From assembly GCA_947470805.1 (NCBI GenBank), contig CANIVU010000009.1, positions 62,001 through 126,000 on the forward strand: a DNA stretch of 64,000 nt. Reading direction: 5' to 3'. Within the stretch, counting starts at the first letter, position 1; each line of letters opens with the position of its first letter. The notes under the pieces were generated by a model, which ran no database searches, had not been told where the DNA came from, and was given only the letters and a program-made list of their open reading frames with translations. Positions 1 to 7,324 of this stretch are shown piece after piece. The position numbers and the translations under genes are program-made. Origin of the DNA: Acidobacteriota bacterium (GTDB lineage: Bacteria; Acidobacteriota; Terriglobia; Bryobacterales; Bryobacteraceae).

Positions 1-247
1 CCGCCCCCAGCGTCAACGCCGCCCCCGCGCCACACGTCACAATCCCGGCCTCCGCCCCCGTCGCCCGCGCAATCTCCCGGCTCGCCGCCGTCAGCAAATC
101 GTCAATCTCAAAGTACGCGCCACTCGCCGCCGCCATCGCCGCCACTACGTCCGGATGCGGACAACTCCCGCTCACCCGCGTCGCGTAGCCAACGGCATTA
201 ATCACCGGCCGTATGCCAAATTCACCGAACCAATCAGACCCCGCCAC
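1..247 (-). CDS. SelA-like PLP-dependent enzyme, N-terminal part (cut by window edge)
   Basis: The visible 82 residues contain RPVINAVGYATRVSG, then a segment PHPDVVAAMAAAS and TGAEAGIVTCGAGAALTLGA. This order is typical of the fold-type I family that includes selenocysteine synthase SelA and D-glucosaminate-6-phosphate ammonia-lyase, so a lyase or related PLP enzyme acting on an amino acid or amino sugar derivative is likely. The chosen start is a GTG at 247, which overlaps the end of the phosphotriesterase-like gene by 14 nt, so the two are probably translated in series. The PLP lysine lies outside the window and the substrate cannot be judged. The neighbouring gene order (esterase, amidohydrolase-fold enzyme, this gene) suggests a small catabolic operon. 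Confidence 0.72.
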   Translation of the reverse strand, partial: MAGSDWFGEFGIRPVINAVGYATRVSGSCPHPDVVAAMAAASGAYFEIDDLLTAASREIARATGAEAGIVTCGAGAALTLGA

Positions 248-1184
248 GAACCCTCCGCGAAAACACATTCGCCGGATTCGTCACCATCATCTGATGAATC
301 TGCTCATCCGTCACGCCCCGCTCCCGCAACATCGGCAAAAAGACCTCCAGAATGTACCCATACCCCTTCCCGCCCGTGTACTTCAGGTGGTTCAACATGC
401 AGATATCCTCGGACAGCAAAACCTGCTTCACAAACCCCGCATGCACCAGGTTCGCCACATTATCAGCGCGCACCCATTCCGGCTGATAGTCCAGATACCC
501 GATGTTGTCCACCTCTACATAAACCCCCTTCTCCGCAATCGGCAGCAAATGGTGCACACCCACCCTGTCCCCCAAATGCCCGATGATCACGCGGCTCAAA
601 TCCGCGCCATACTCTGCCAATAGCGCGATCTGCTCCATCGCCAGCGTGCCCCACCGCGTCGTATGCGTGGTAATTGCCACACCCGTCTGCGCCTGTGCCA
701 GCGCCGCCGCCCGGAACACCCGTTCCTCCCCCGGCAGAATCGAATGCCGCCCAGTCCCAATCTCCCCAATAAACCCGGCCCGGATCCCCGTATCCCCAAC
801 CCCGACCTCGATCTCCTTCACCAGAATCTCAGCCAACTCACGGCTCGTCTTTTCCTTCACAACCGCCGGATAGCCGAACTCCCGGTACCACCCGCACCCC
901 ATCAACACGTGGATACCGGTACGCTGAGAAAACCGCGCCAGCCGTTTCGGATCCCGCCCGATCTCGTCCAGCGTAACGTCGCAAATGGTCCGCCCGCCCC
1001 GCTGTGTGAACTCGGCAATCTCCTTCGCCATCATCTCTTCGTCATCGATGACCAGTTGATACCCATACCCCGGATAGTGGTCCATCGCATCCAGAAAAAG
1101 ATGCTCATGCGTCTGCGTGACGCCCATCTCCTCCGGCCGAATGACCCCATTCACAGTGATAACTTCGCGCTCATTCCAATCCAA
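234..1184 (-). CDS. Phosphotriesterase-like amidohydrolase-fold enzyme
   Basis: A 316-residue protein of the phosphotriesterase family (binuclear-metal TIM barrel; members are lactonases, esterases or aryldialkylphosphatases). Visible metal-site motifs in order are THEHLF (about residues 25-30), GFIGEIG (about 137-143, with Glu where phosphotriesterase has the carboxylated Lys, as in the Php/PTER branch), a THTT segment, IIGHLGDR and a late Asp in LLSEDICML. The start is inferred as TTG at 1184: it has a GGAGG eight bases upstream and clears the neighbouring esterase gene, whereas the longer reading frame would run antisense-like residues into it. It probably hydrolyses a lactone or ester in a pathway shared with the flanking genes; the substrate is not visible. 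Confidence 0.82.
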   Translation of the reverse strand: MDWNEREVITVNGVIRPEEMGVTQTHEHLFLDAMDHYPGYGYQLVIDDEEMMAKEIAEFTQRGGRTICDVTLDEIGRDPKRLARFSQRTGIHVLMGCGWYREFGYPAVVKEKTSRELAEILVKEIEVGVGDTGIRAGFIGEIGTGRHSILPGEERVFRAAALAQAQTGVAITTHTTRWGTLAMEQIALLAEYGADLSRVIIGHLGDRVGVHHLLPIAEKGVYVEVDNIGYLDYQPEWVRADNVANLVHAGFVKQVLLSEDICMLNHLKYTGGKGYGYILEVFLPMLRERGVTDEQIHQMMVTNPANVFSRRVRGGV

Positions 1185-1237
1185 GCTGTCGCCCTCCGTA
1201 GCGGTTTCTAGTTGACGCAGTGTATCATCTCCGCGCC

Positions 1238-2101
1238 CTACTGAAACCCCTTCTTCGAAACATGCCACCCCGGAGCCTCGCAAAGCCCGCACTGCGCCCC
1301 CAGAAACATCTTCCCGGCCTTCTTGTGCCCCTTCAACTGCCACTGCAACAGCGCCACGCCAACCTTCCCAAACTCGCCCCCATTCGGCTGCCCGTAAGTC
1401 CCCCCATGGCCCACCCCATCCCGATACATATGAATGGCAGGCACCTTGGTAATCCGGGTGAAATCGTCCAGCCCGTTCTCGAACGCAATATCAGTCTTAT
1501 CCCCCATCACAAAGAAAATCGGCGTGCGCAACTTCTCCAACTCTTCCTTCCGGACGTCCTCCATCTGCGGCCCGCCCGGCCGAGTCGGCGCCTTCAAAAT
1601 GCCGCTGTTCCAAATCCCCAGCATCCGAATCCGCGGATCGGTCGCGACGGCGTACGTCTGAATCCCCCCGCACGACATCCCCATCACCGCAATCCTGCTC
1701 GTATCGAGCTTCTTGTAATAAGGGCTCCCCTTCCGCCCGTTCTCCGCGATAGCCCAATTCATCGCGTCCACCAACTGGCTCGACTTCGTCGCCGGCCCGG
1801 CCCCTGCCGGCCGAGGCCCCGGCGCCGGCGAAACCACCGGAGGCCCAATCGCGATCGCCAGGAACCCATGCGAAGCAATCTCCAGCAGAAAGTTCCTATG
1901 CGCCAGTCCATTATTGGCGCAAGCCCCATTCCCCCAGGCCAGAATCGGCAACTTCCCCTTCACCGCGCCGAGATCTTTCGCCCGGTACACGGTATGGGTC
2001 GGCAACCCGGCGTCCGTCTCGTAGATGGCGGGATACGGCCCGCTCCCCTCTTGTCCCAACCCGCACAGCGCCCCGGCAACCAGCAGAAAAGTCAGCTTCA
2101 T
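1238..2101 (-). CDS. Exported alpha/beta hydrolase (dienelactone-hydrolase/lipase-like)
   Basis: A 287-residue protein that begins MKLTFLLVAGALCGLGQ, a Sec signal peptide, preceded by a strong GGGAGGAG ribosome site; this decides the start at 2101. The nucleophile elbow is GMSCGG (about residue 127). A later VMGDKTD gives the likely acid Asp, and GVGHGGTYG gives the likely catalytic His. The arrangement matches secreted esterases of the alpha/beta-hydrolase fold common in Acidobacteria. It is the first gene of a three-gene minus-strand run with the phosphotriesterase-like and SelA-like genes, 53 nt from the former. It probably acts in the periplasm on ester substrates; the exact substrate is unknown. 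Confidence 0.8.
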   Translation of the reverse strand: MKLTFLLVAGALCGLGQEGSGPYPAIYETDAGLPTHTVYRAKDLGAVKGKLPILAWGNGACANNGLAHRNFLLEIASHGFLAIAIGPPVVSPAPGPRPAGAGPATKSSQLVDAMNWAIAENGRKGSPYYKKLDTSRIAVMGMSCGGIQTYAVATDPRIRMLGIWNSGILKAPTRPGGPQMEDVRKEELEKLRTPIFFVMGDKTDIAFENGLDDFTRITKVPAIHMYRDGVGHGGTYGQPNGGEFGKVGVALLQWQLKGHKKAGKMFLGAQCGLCEAPGWHVSKKGFQ

Positions 2102-2262
2102 CACCACTCCTCCCGAGAGCCTACCGCAACGAAAACCCTTCCGCCATCCCAAAAACCCAAAAAACACCCCTCCCGCAAAACCCAGTCACAAGCCTTCCTG
2201 CGTTGACAACAAACGACTTAACCAAAATCCGCTTGACGACGCATGCTAGAGTGAAATTGTAG

Positions 2263-2303
2263 AGGCCCCGCGCCGCGGAAATATCCGCAGCCGGGGCCTT
2301 TTT
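2263..2303 (+). terminator. Hairpin plus T-run ahead of the coiled-coil gene
   Basis: Arms AGGCCCCG (2263-2270) and CGGGGCCT (2292-2299) pair, with an inner GCGGA/TCCGC helix, and are followed by five Ts on the plus strand. No plus-strand gene lies upstream, so this looks like a terminator or attenuator in the leader of the 2330 gene rather than the end of another unit. A TTGACG at 2233 could be a -35 box, but no convincing -10 follows it. Confidence 0.55.
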
Positions 2304-2329
2304 CATTTCCACCTGGGAAAGAGGACAGT

Positions 2330-3058
2330 ATGACCAAGGAAGACAAAGCAAGAATCGCCCGCGAAAACGGCGCCAAGTCCCGCGGCCCGAAGACCGAAGC
2401 AGGCAAAGCCCAATCGCGCCTGAACTCCATCAAAACCGGCGAGAACGCCGAAACCCTCGCCCAATTCGTCCCGCCCAACTCCGGCATCCTCTGCCACGAG
2501 GACCGCAAAAAGTTCTACGCGCTGATCAACCAGCTCACCCAGATCTACCTGCCCGCCAACCAGGAAGCCGCCGCCATGGTCCGCCAAATCGCCATCGCCC
2601 GCTGGCAAATCGACCGTCTCCAGACGGACCTCAACTCCATCTGGAACATCGAGCTAATGGAAGCCGCCCGCCACGACGCCCCCGTCCCCGAGGAGCACGA
2701 GGATGACTACTACCAGGCCCAAGTGGCGAAAAAGCTCTACGCCGGAGCCGCGCCCATCGAAAAGATGGAGCGCCAAATTGATCGCCTGGAGCGCCGCATC
2801 GCCCGTCTCCGCCGCGAAATCAAAATGGTAAATAAAGAGTTCCCCACAGTCGCCAAACCCTTGGAAACACAGGCGGAGGAGCCAAAAACCGAAAATAGCG
2901 AACCGACCGTCTACATCACGGAACCGACACCAGAAGTCCTCGCCGCCTACCGCCGCGAGTTCCCGAACCACAAAATCGTCGTCCTCCCGCCCGACGACGT
3001 CGCCAAAGGCATCAACATCGAAGACGATCTCCCGCCCGCCCCAAGAAGAGCGGCCTAA
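2330..3058 (+). CDS. Coiled-coil protein preceding an orphan terminase-like ATPase
   Basis: A 242-residue, charged protein of unknown function. The N-terminus carries a conserved-looking stretch, RENGAKSRGPKTEAGKAQS (about residues 12-30), of a kind seen in many acidobacterial hypothetical proteins. Residues about 140-168 form a heptad-rich helix (EKMERQIDRLERRIARLRRE), suggesting a coiled coil. The tail is acidic and proline-rich and ends PPAPRRAA. A GGAAAGAGG ribosome site supports the ATG. It is followed at 115 nt by a terminase-like ATPase gene. By position it could play the role of a small terminase subunit or DNA-recognition partner, but that is inference only; there is no recognisable helix-turn-helix. 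Confidence 0.7.
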   Translation: MTKEDKARIARENGAKSRGPKTEAGKAQSRLNSIKTGENAETLAQFVPPNSGILCHEDRKKFYALINQLTQIYLPANQEAAAMVRQIAIARWQIDRLQTDLNSIWNIELMEAARHDAPVPEEHEDDYYQAQVAKKLYAGAAPIEKMERQIDRLERRIARLRREIKMVNKEFPTVAKPLETQAEEPKTENSEPTVYITEPTPEVLAAYRREFPNHKIVVLPPDDVAKGINIEDDLPPAPRRAA

Positions 3059-3086
3059 ACACACAGGTGCAACCAGCCACCACCCC

Positions 3087-3130
3087 GGGGACATACTCGC
3101 CCGGCGCGCCTCGCGCGCCGGAGTGTCCCC
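3087..3130 (+). repeat. GGGGACA...TGTCCCC palindrome
   Basis: Outer arms GGGGACA (3087-3093) and TGTCCCC (3124-3130) enclose a second perfect pair CGGCGCGC/GCGCGCCG. It lies between the coiled-coil gene and the terminase-like gene and overlaps the most upstream possible GTG start (3123) of the latter. Its shape resembles REP-type elements mobilised by Y1 transposases; none is present here. Confidence 0.7.
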
Positions 3131-3173
3131 TAAACGAGATAAGTTCGGCCAACACAGAAGGCAGAAGGAAGAA

Positions 3174-4007
3174 ATGCTAAAAGCGCTGTCACAAAGCCTC
3201 AACCCAACTCCCGTAACAGCCCCCCCATGCCCAAAAACCACCGCCACCTGGGCCGAACAAAACCTCAACTTCCACCCCAGCCCAAAACAATCGGAAGTCC
3301 TCAACACCGACGCCAAATACCTGATCCTCTGCTGCAACCGGCAATGGGGCAAGACGACCACAATCGCCATAAAGGCCCTCCACCACGCAACAGAAAAACC
3401 GGACCAAACAATCGTGATCCTAAGCCGCACAAAGCACCAAGCGGCCATTCTCATCAATAGAGCCACCCGCTTCCTGCCCAAGCTCAACATCAAGCTACGA
3501 AGGGTATTAGGCTTCCCGTTCTCGCTCGAACTACCCAACGGAAGCAACATCATCGCCGTCGCCCACAGCGGCGACACCTCGGTCGGCAACACCGCCAACG
3601 TCCTCGTAGTCGACGAAGCAGCATTAGTCCAGGACAACGTCTACTGGTCCGTCAGCGCCTCAGTAGCAAGAACCAGAGGCTCCATCTGGCTAATGAGCAC
3701 CCCGCGCCGCCAGGCCGGGTTCTTCTTCAACATATGGCACAGCCCCGACAAGCGCTGGACCAAAATCTTCTCCCCAGTCACCGACTGCCCGGAGATAGAC
3801 CCCGACTACCTGGAAATGCAAAAAGCAGCGGACCCGATTAAGTATCGGCACGACTTCCTCTGCGAGTTCATCCAGCCAGCCGACAGGCTCGTAACGATGG
3901 AAATGATCAACCGCATGATGCGCTCCGACATAGACCAGTGGTACTTTCCGCCACTCTTTCACGACCACGTCCCGGCCCCCAAAAAGCCCCCAGACGTGCA
4001 GAAATAG
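3174..4007 (+). CDS. Orphan terminase large-subunit-like ATPase (no nuclease domain)
   Basis: A 277-residue ATPase that looks like the N-terminal motor of phage terminase large subunits. Motifs seen: the Walker A variant CCNRQWGKTT (about residues 56-65), Walker B VLVVDEAA (about 136-143), and the coupling-type motif LMSTPRR. The usual C-terminal RNase H-like nuclease half is missing: after the ATPase core only about 80 residues remain. The start chosen is ATG 3174, with AAGGAAG just upstream; a GTG at 3123 would lengthen it by 17 residues but sits inside a palindrome. No portal, capsid or integrase genes lie nearby, so this is not an obvious prophage. It may be a relic or a domesticated DNA-translocating ATPase working with the preceding coiled-coil protein. 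Confidence 0.75.
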   Translation: MLKALSQSLNPTPVTAPPCPKTTATWAEQNLNFHPSPKQSEVLNTDAKYLILCCNRQWGKTTTIAIKALHHATEKPDQTIVILSRTKHQAAILINRATRFLPKLNIKLRRVLGFPFSLELPNGSNIIAVAHSGDTSVGNTANVLVVDEAALVQDNVYWSVSASVARTRGSIWLMSTPRRQAGFFFNIWHSPDKRWTKIFSPVTDCPEIDPDYLEMQKAADPIKYRHDFLCEFIQPADRLVTMEMINRMMRSDIDQWYFPPLFHDHVPAPKKPPDVQK

Positions 4008-4166
4008 AAATCACAGTCCGAAAGTCCCTGCCAAAACCAGGAACCGGACTTGTCCACCGACTTGTCCACCGAAGCCCGCAGGGCGAAGGTGGAAGCCGCG
4101 ATCTTAAAACACCATCGTCGCCGGCCTCCAACCGATCTTTGACATCCTGAATATACCCACCACAAA

Positions 4167-4195
4167 GCGGCTGCTCCATCCAAAGGAGCAGCCGC
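4167..4195 (+). repeat. Perfect 11-bp stem-loop in the 4008-4228 spacer
   Basis: GCGGCTGCTCC and GGAGCAGCCGC pair around a 7-nt loop. No T-run follows, so it is a weak terminator candidate for the terminase-like gene. The same 221-bp spacer also contains two adjacent copies of ACTTGTCCACCG near 4047-4070. Nothing else in the spacer looks coding. Confidence 0.65.
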
Positions 4196-4228
4196 GGGAC
4201 GGCCTACTGTGATATATCAATCTCCACC

Positions 4229-5497
4229 ATGCTCCGTCGCCGCGAACTACTAAAAACCCTCTTCGCCACCCCTTTATTAGCCCAATCCGCCAAAGGCCTC
4301 CCCCCGCTCACCATCAAAGAGGTAAAGGTCATCGCCACCAGCGCCGGCCGCAACTACCGCTGGATCTTCATCAAAATCATCACCAGCGAACCCGGCCTCT
4401 ACGGCATCGGCTCGGCCAGCAACAACTTCCAGCCCCACGCCGTCATCGCCGCCATCGAAAAGCACCTCGCCCCCTGGCTGATCGGCAAAAATCCGGAGCA
4501 AATCGAAGACCTCTGGCAGAGCGGCCACCTCAAAACCTACTGGCGCAACGGCCCCGTCAACAACAACGTCCTAAGCGGCACGGACATGGCCCTCTGGGAC
4601 ATCAAGGGCAAGCGCGCCGGCATGCCCGTCTACGAACTCCTCGGCGGCAAAGTCCGCAACGCCGTCCCCTGCTACGACCACATCGCCGGCCGAACGAAGG
4701 AGCAAATCGTCGAGAACATCCAGAAATCCCAAGCCTTAGGCTACCGCCACATCCGCGTCCAAATGGGAGCCTACGGCGGCGGCGGCTTCATCCCCAACGG
4801 ACAAGGCGGTCAGGCCTTCGACGAAGACGTCTACGTCGACACCATCCCGCCCCTCTTCGAATACGTCCGCAGCAAAGTCGGTAACACCCCCAAGCTCTGC
4901 CACGACGTCCATAGTCACTTGAGCGGCATCAACGCCGTCGAGTTCTCCCGCCGCATGCAGCCCTACCAGATGTTCTTCATCGAGGACGTCTTGAGCCCCG
5001 AACAGCTCCCCTGGTACAAGCAGATCCGCCAGGTCAGCACCACCCCCCAAGCCGTCGGCGAGCTCTTCACCCACCCCTTCGAATACCTCCCCCTCATCAG
5101 CGACCGTCTCATCGACTTCGTCCGCTGCCGTGTCTCCTCCATCGGCGGCATCACCCCGGCCAAAAAGCTGGCAGCGTTTTGCGAACCCTACGGTGTCCGC
5201 ACGGCCTTCCAGGAGGGAGGCGACAACGACCCGGTCAATCAGATCGCGGCCTACCACGTCGACATCTCCCACCCGGCTTTCGGGATCCAGGAAGAGAACC
5301 ACTTCCCCGACGTAGCGAAGGAAGTAGTAACCGGCGCCGGCGAAATCAGCGGCGGCTACCTCCGAGGCAACGACAAACCCGGCCTCGGCATCGACGTGAA
5401 CGAAGCTCTGGCGGCGAAGTACCCCCTCCAACCCGCCGGCAAGGGCTACGAATACCCCCTAGACCGCGCCATGGACGGCACCGTCGTCAAACCCTAG
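4229..5497 (+). CDS. Exported enolase-superfamily dehydratase (ManD/RspA-like)
   Basis: A 422-residue mandelate racemase/muconate-lactonizing family protein. The N-terminus MLRRRELLKTLFATPLLAQ resembles a Tat signal, so it acts outside the cytoplasm. The capping domain leads to YDHIAGRTKEQIVENI and then the barrel, with metal-ligand motifs DVHSHL (Asp), FFIED (Glu) and VGELF (Glu), the layout of the D-mannonate/D-gluconate dehydratase (ManD, starvation-sensing RspA) subgroup. The C-terminal position that usually reads W/F-H-G in that subgroup reads TAFQEGGD here, so the expected catalytic His looks replaced by Gln. A sugar-acid dehydratase is the best guess; altered or lost activity is possible. 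It is transcribed alone and converges on the CocE-like gene. Confidence 0.82.
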   Translation: MLRRRELLKTLFATPLLAQSAKGLPPLTIKEVKVIATSAGRNYRWIFIKIITSEPGLYGIGSASNNFQPHAVIAAIEKHLAPWLIGKNPEQIEDLWQSGHLKTYWRNGPVNNNVLSGTDMALWDIKGKRAGMPVYELLGGKVRNAVPCYDHIAGRTKEQIVENIQKSQALGYRHIRVQMGAYGGGGFIPNGQGGQAFDEDVYVDTIPPLFEYVRSKVGNTPKLCHDVHSHLSGINAVEFSRRMQPYQMFFIEDVLSPEQLPWYKQIRQVSTTPQAVGELFTHPFEYLPLISDRLIDFVRCRVSSIGGITPAKKLAAFCEPYGVRTAFQEGGDNDPVNQIAAYHVDISHPAFGIQEENHFPDVAKEVVTGAGEISGGYLRGNDKPGLGIDVNEALAAKYPLQPAGKGYEYPLDRAMDGTVVKP

Positions 5498-5551
5498 GAT
5501 TCCCCTGGGAGCCGTGCTACCGGGAAAGTCCGAAACCACGGACTTCCCCGG
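5498..5551 (+). repeat. Dispersed intergenic repeat, copy A (type-1 unit)
   Basis: Begins GATTCCCCTGGGAGCCGTGC and contains a hairpin with arms CCGGGAAAGTCCG (5520-5532) and CGGACTTCCCCGG (5539-5551), 12 of 13 pairs. Related copies occur at 10308-10460 (opposite strand) and 37191-37328. Here it sits between convergent gene ends. Confidence 0.8.
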
Positions 5552-5566
5552 TACAGTACTAATCCA

Positions 5567-7273
5567 CTACGGCAACGCCGCCACCACCGGCAGAATAATC
5601 GCCGACGCCTTCGCGCCGCCGTGAAACACCGTGTTCGTCGCCTTCCGCCCACGCCCCGCTGTGGCCAGCGCCTCCCCCGTATTCGGGTTCACACTGAACT
5701 GCGGGAAGTTACTCGACATAATATCCACCCGGATCCGGTGCCCCTTCTGGAACTCCACCGCCGTCCCCACCATGTCCACCGTGAACTCATAAGTAGACCC
5801 CGGCTTCAGCAGTTCGGCGCGAGTCAACCCGTTCCGGAACCGCGCCCGCAGAATCCCCTCCGCCACGTTCATCGCATACCCGCCCGGCGACACGTCCACC
5901 AGCTTCACCATCCAATCGGTATCCGGCCCGTCCGTCGACGCAAATAGCGACATCTTCACCGGCCCGGCCACCGTCACCGGCGCGTCCAACACCGCCGACG
6001 TATAGCTCAACACATCCGCCCTTCCCTCAATCGGCCGCTGGTCCACCGGACCGGCCACCGTCGGCGAACCGCAGCAGTTGTTCCCGCCCAACGTCGGCAC
6101 CGGGTTCTCCGGATCCGCCACATACGCCAACTGCCCCGCCGTCCCCGGCTTCTCAAACGAAAGACCCTTATCCGCGCCCAAGTACAACGGCTTATAAACC
6201 GTCCCCGGCACCGGCCAGTCTTGCTCCTTCCGCCACTTGTTGGCGCCCATGTAGTAGATCTCCACCGGCGGCTCCGTATCCACCCCGTTCTTCACATCCT
6301 TCAGCCACCGGTCAAACCACCGCAGCTCATACGAGAACATGTCCCGCATCGCCCCGTCCCCGAAATCCTGCTCCCCGAACTTCCGGCTCGGCCCATGGCC
6401 CCACGGCCCAATCAGCATCTTGGCGCCCTTGCCCTTCATGCCGACATACCCATTAATCGTCCCCGCCAGGAAGATGTCCCACCATCCGCCCATCGTGTGC
6501 ACCGGCACCTTGATCTTGTCGAACCGGTCCTCCACCCCCGCGCCCTTCCAATACGCGTCGTAAGTCTCATGGCGAAGCCAATCCCGGTAATGCCCCACCG
6601 CCGAATGGGAGCTCTCCAAATCCCCCGTCCCCAGCGGCACATGGCGCAGGATCACATCGTATTTCAACGACTCCGGCGACGTCTTATCCGTGTGCCAATT
6701 CTGCGGCTGCATGATCCGGTGCGGCATCCGCACCACGCCCCAGCCGAAGTTGAACGACAGCCGGTACGCCCCGCCGAAATACGCCCAGTTGTGATAAATG
6801 CTGGTCGACGCCACCCCCGGGAACATCGCCTGCAAATGCGGCGGCGCCTCCGCCCCGGCCAGCCACTGGTTGTTCCCCAGATACGACCCGCCCTGCGACG
6901 CCACGCGTCCGTTCGACCACGCCTGCTTCGCCGCCCACTCAATCGTGTCGTGCCCGTCCTTGCCCTCGTCCATGAACGGGGTCCATTTCCCCTCGCTCTC
7001 AAACCGCCCGCGCACGTCCTGGTTCACCACGGCGTAGCCGTTCTGGGCAAACTTGAACAGCGCCGTATGCACCCCCTCGCGCTGCACGCCATACGGCGTC
7101 CGCACCACGATCACCGGGAACTTGCCCTCCCGCGCCGGCCGGTAGATGTCGGCGTACAGCGTCACCCCGTCCCGCATCTTCACCGCCACGTGGCTATCCA
7201 CGCGGACCTTCTCCTGAGCCATCAGCCCTCCCGCCAGCAATGCGCCGGTGACAAGTAAACCAATCTTCATCAT
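5567..7273 (-). CDS. CocE/NonD family hydrolase (X-Pro dipeptidyl-peptidase S15-like)
   Basis: A 568-residue secreted hydrolase. ATG 7273 gives MMKIGLLVTGALLAGGLMAQ, a Sec signal peptide with the mature protein starting near QEKVRVDSHVAV. The alpha/beta-hydrolase part has VVNQDVRGR (oxyanion-side conserved motif of S15/CocE enzymes), the Ser elbow GGSYLG and a LIGPWGHG segment with the catalytic-type His. The C-terminal jelly-roll begins around PVTVAGPVKMSLFAS and ends near HRIRVDIMSSNFPQF, as expected for the family. It likely cleaves an ester or prolyl peptide outside the cytoplasm. It is divergent from the repeat protein at 7325 with only 51 nt between; a TATATA lies in this gap. Confidence 0.9.
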   Translation of the reverse strand: MMKIGLLVTGALLAGGLMAQEKVRVDSHVAVKMRDGVTLYADIYRPAREGKFPVIVVRTPYGVQREGVHTALFKFAQNGYAVVNQDVRGRFESEGKWTPFMDEGKDGHDTIEWAAKQAWSNGRVASQGGSYLGNNQWLAGAEAPPHLQAMFPGVASTSIYHNWAYFGGAYRLSFNFGWGVVRMPHRIMQPQNWHTDKTSPESLKYDVILRHVPLGTGDLESSHSAVGHYRDWLRHETYDAYWKGAGVEDRFDKIKVPVHTMGGWWDIFLAGTINGYVGMKGKGAKMLIGPWGHGPSRKFGEQDFGDGAMRDMFSYELRWFDRWLKDVKNGVDTEPPVEIYYMGANKWRKEQDWPVPGTVYKPLYLGADKGLSFEKPGTAGQLAYVADPENPVPTLGGNNCCGSPTVAGPVDQRPIEGRADVLSYTSAVLDAPVTVAGPVKMSLFASTDGPDTDWMVKLVDVSPGGYAMNVAEGILRARFRNGLTRAELLKPGSTYEFTVDMVGTAVEFQKGHRIRVDIMSSNFPQFSVNPNTGEALATAGRGRKATNTVFHGGAKASAIILPVVAALP

Positions 7274-7324
7274 CCTGAGAATATATACCGGTAACAGCCG
7301 CCATACCAGCCGTATCCTACAAAT

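Noticed and set aside
2203-2238. TTGACA/TTGACG boxes as a promoter for the coiled-coil gene
   Set aside because: No -10 element at 16-18 bp from either box is convincing.
2330-4007. Prophage or prophage remnant
   Set aside because: Only one terminase-like ATPase and one coiled-coil gene; no integrase, portal, capsid, tail or lysis genes and no attachment-site duplication seen.
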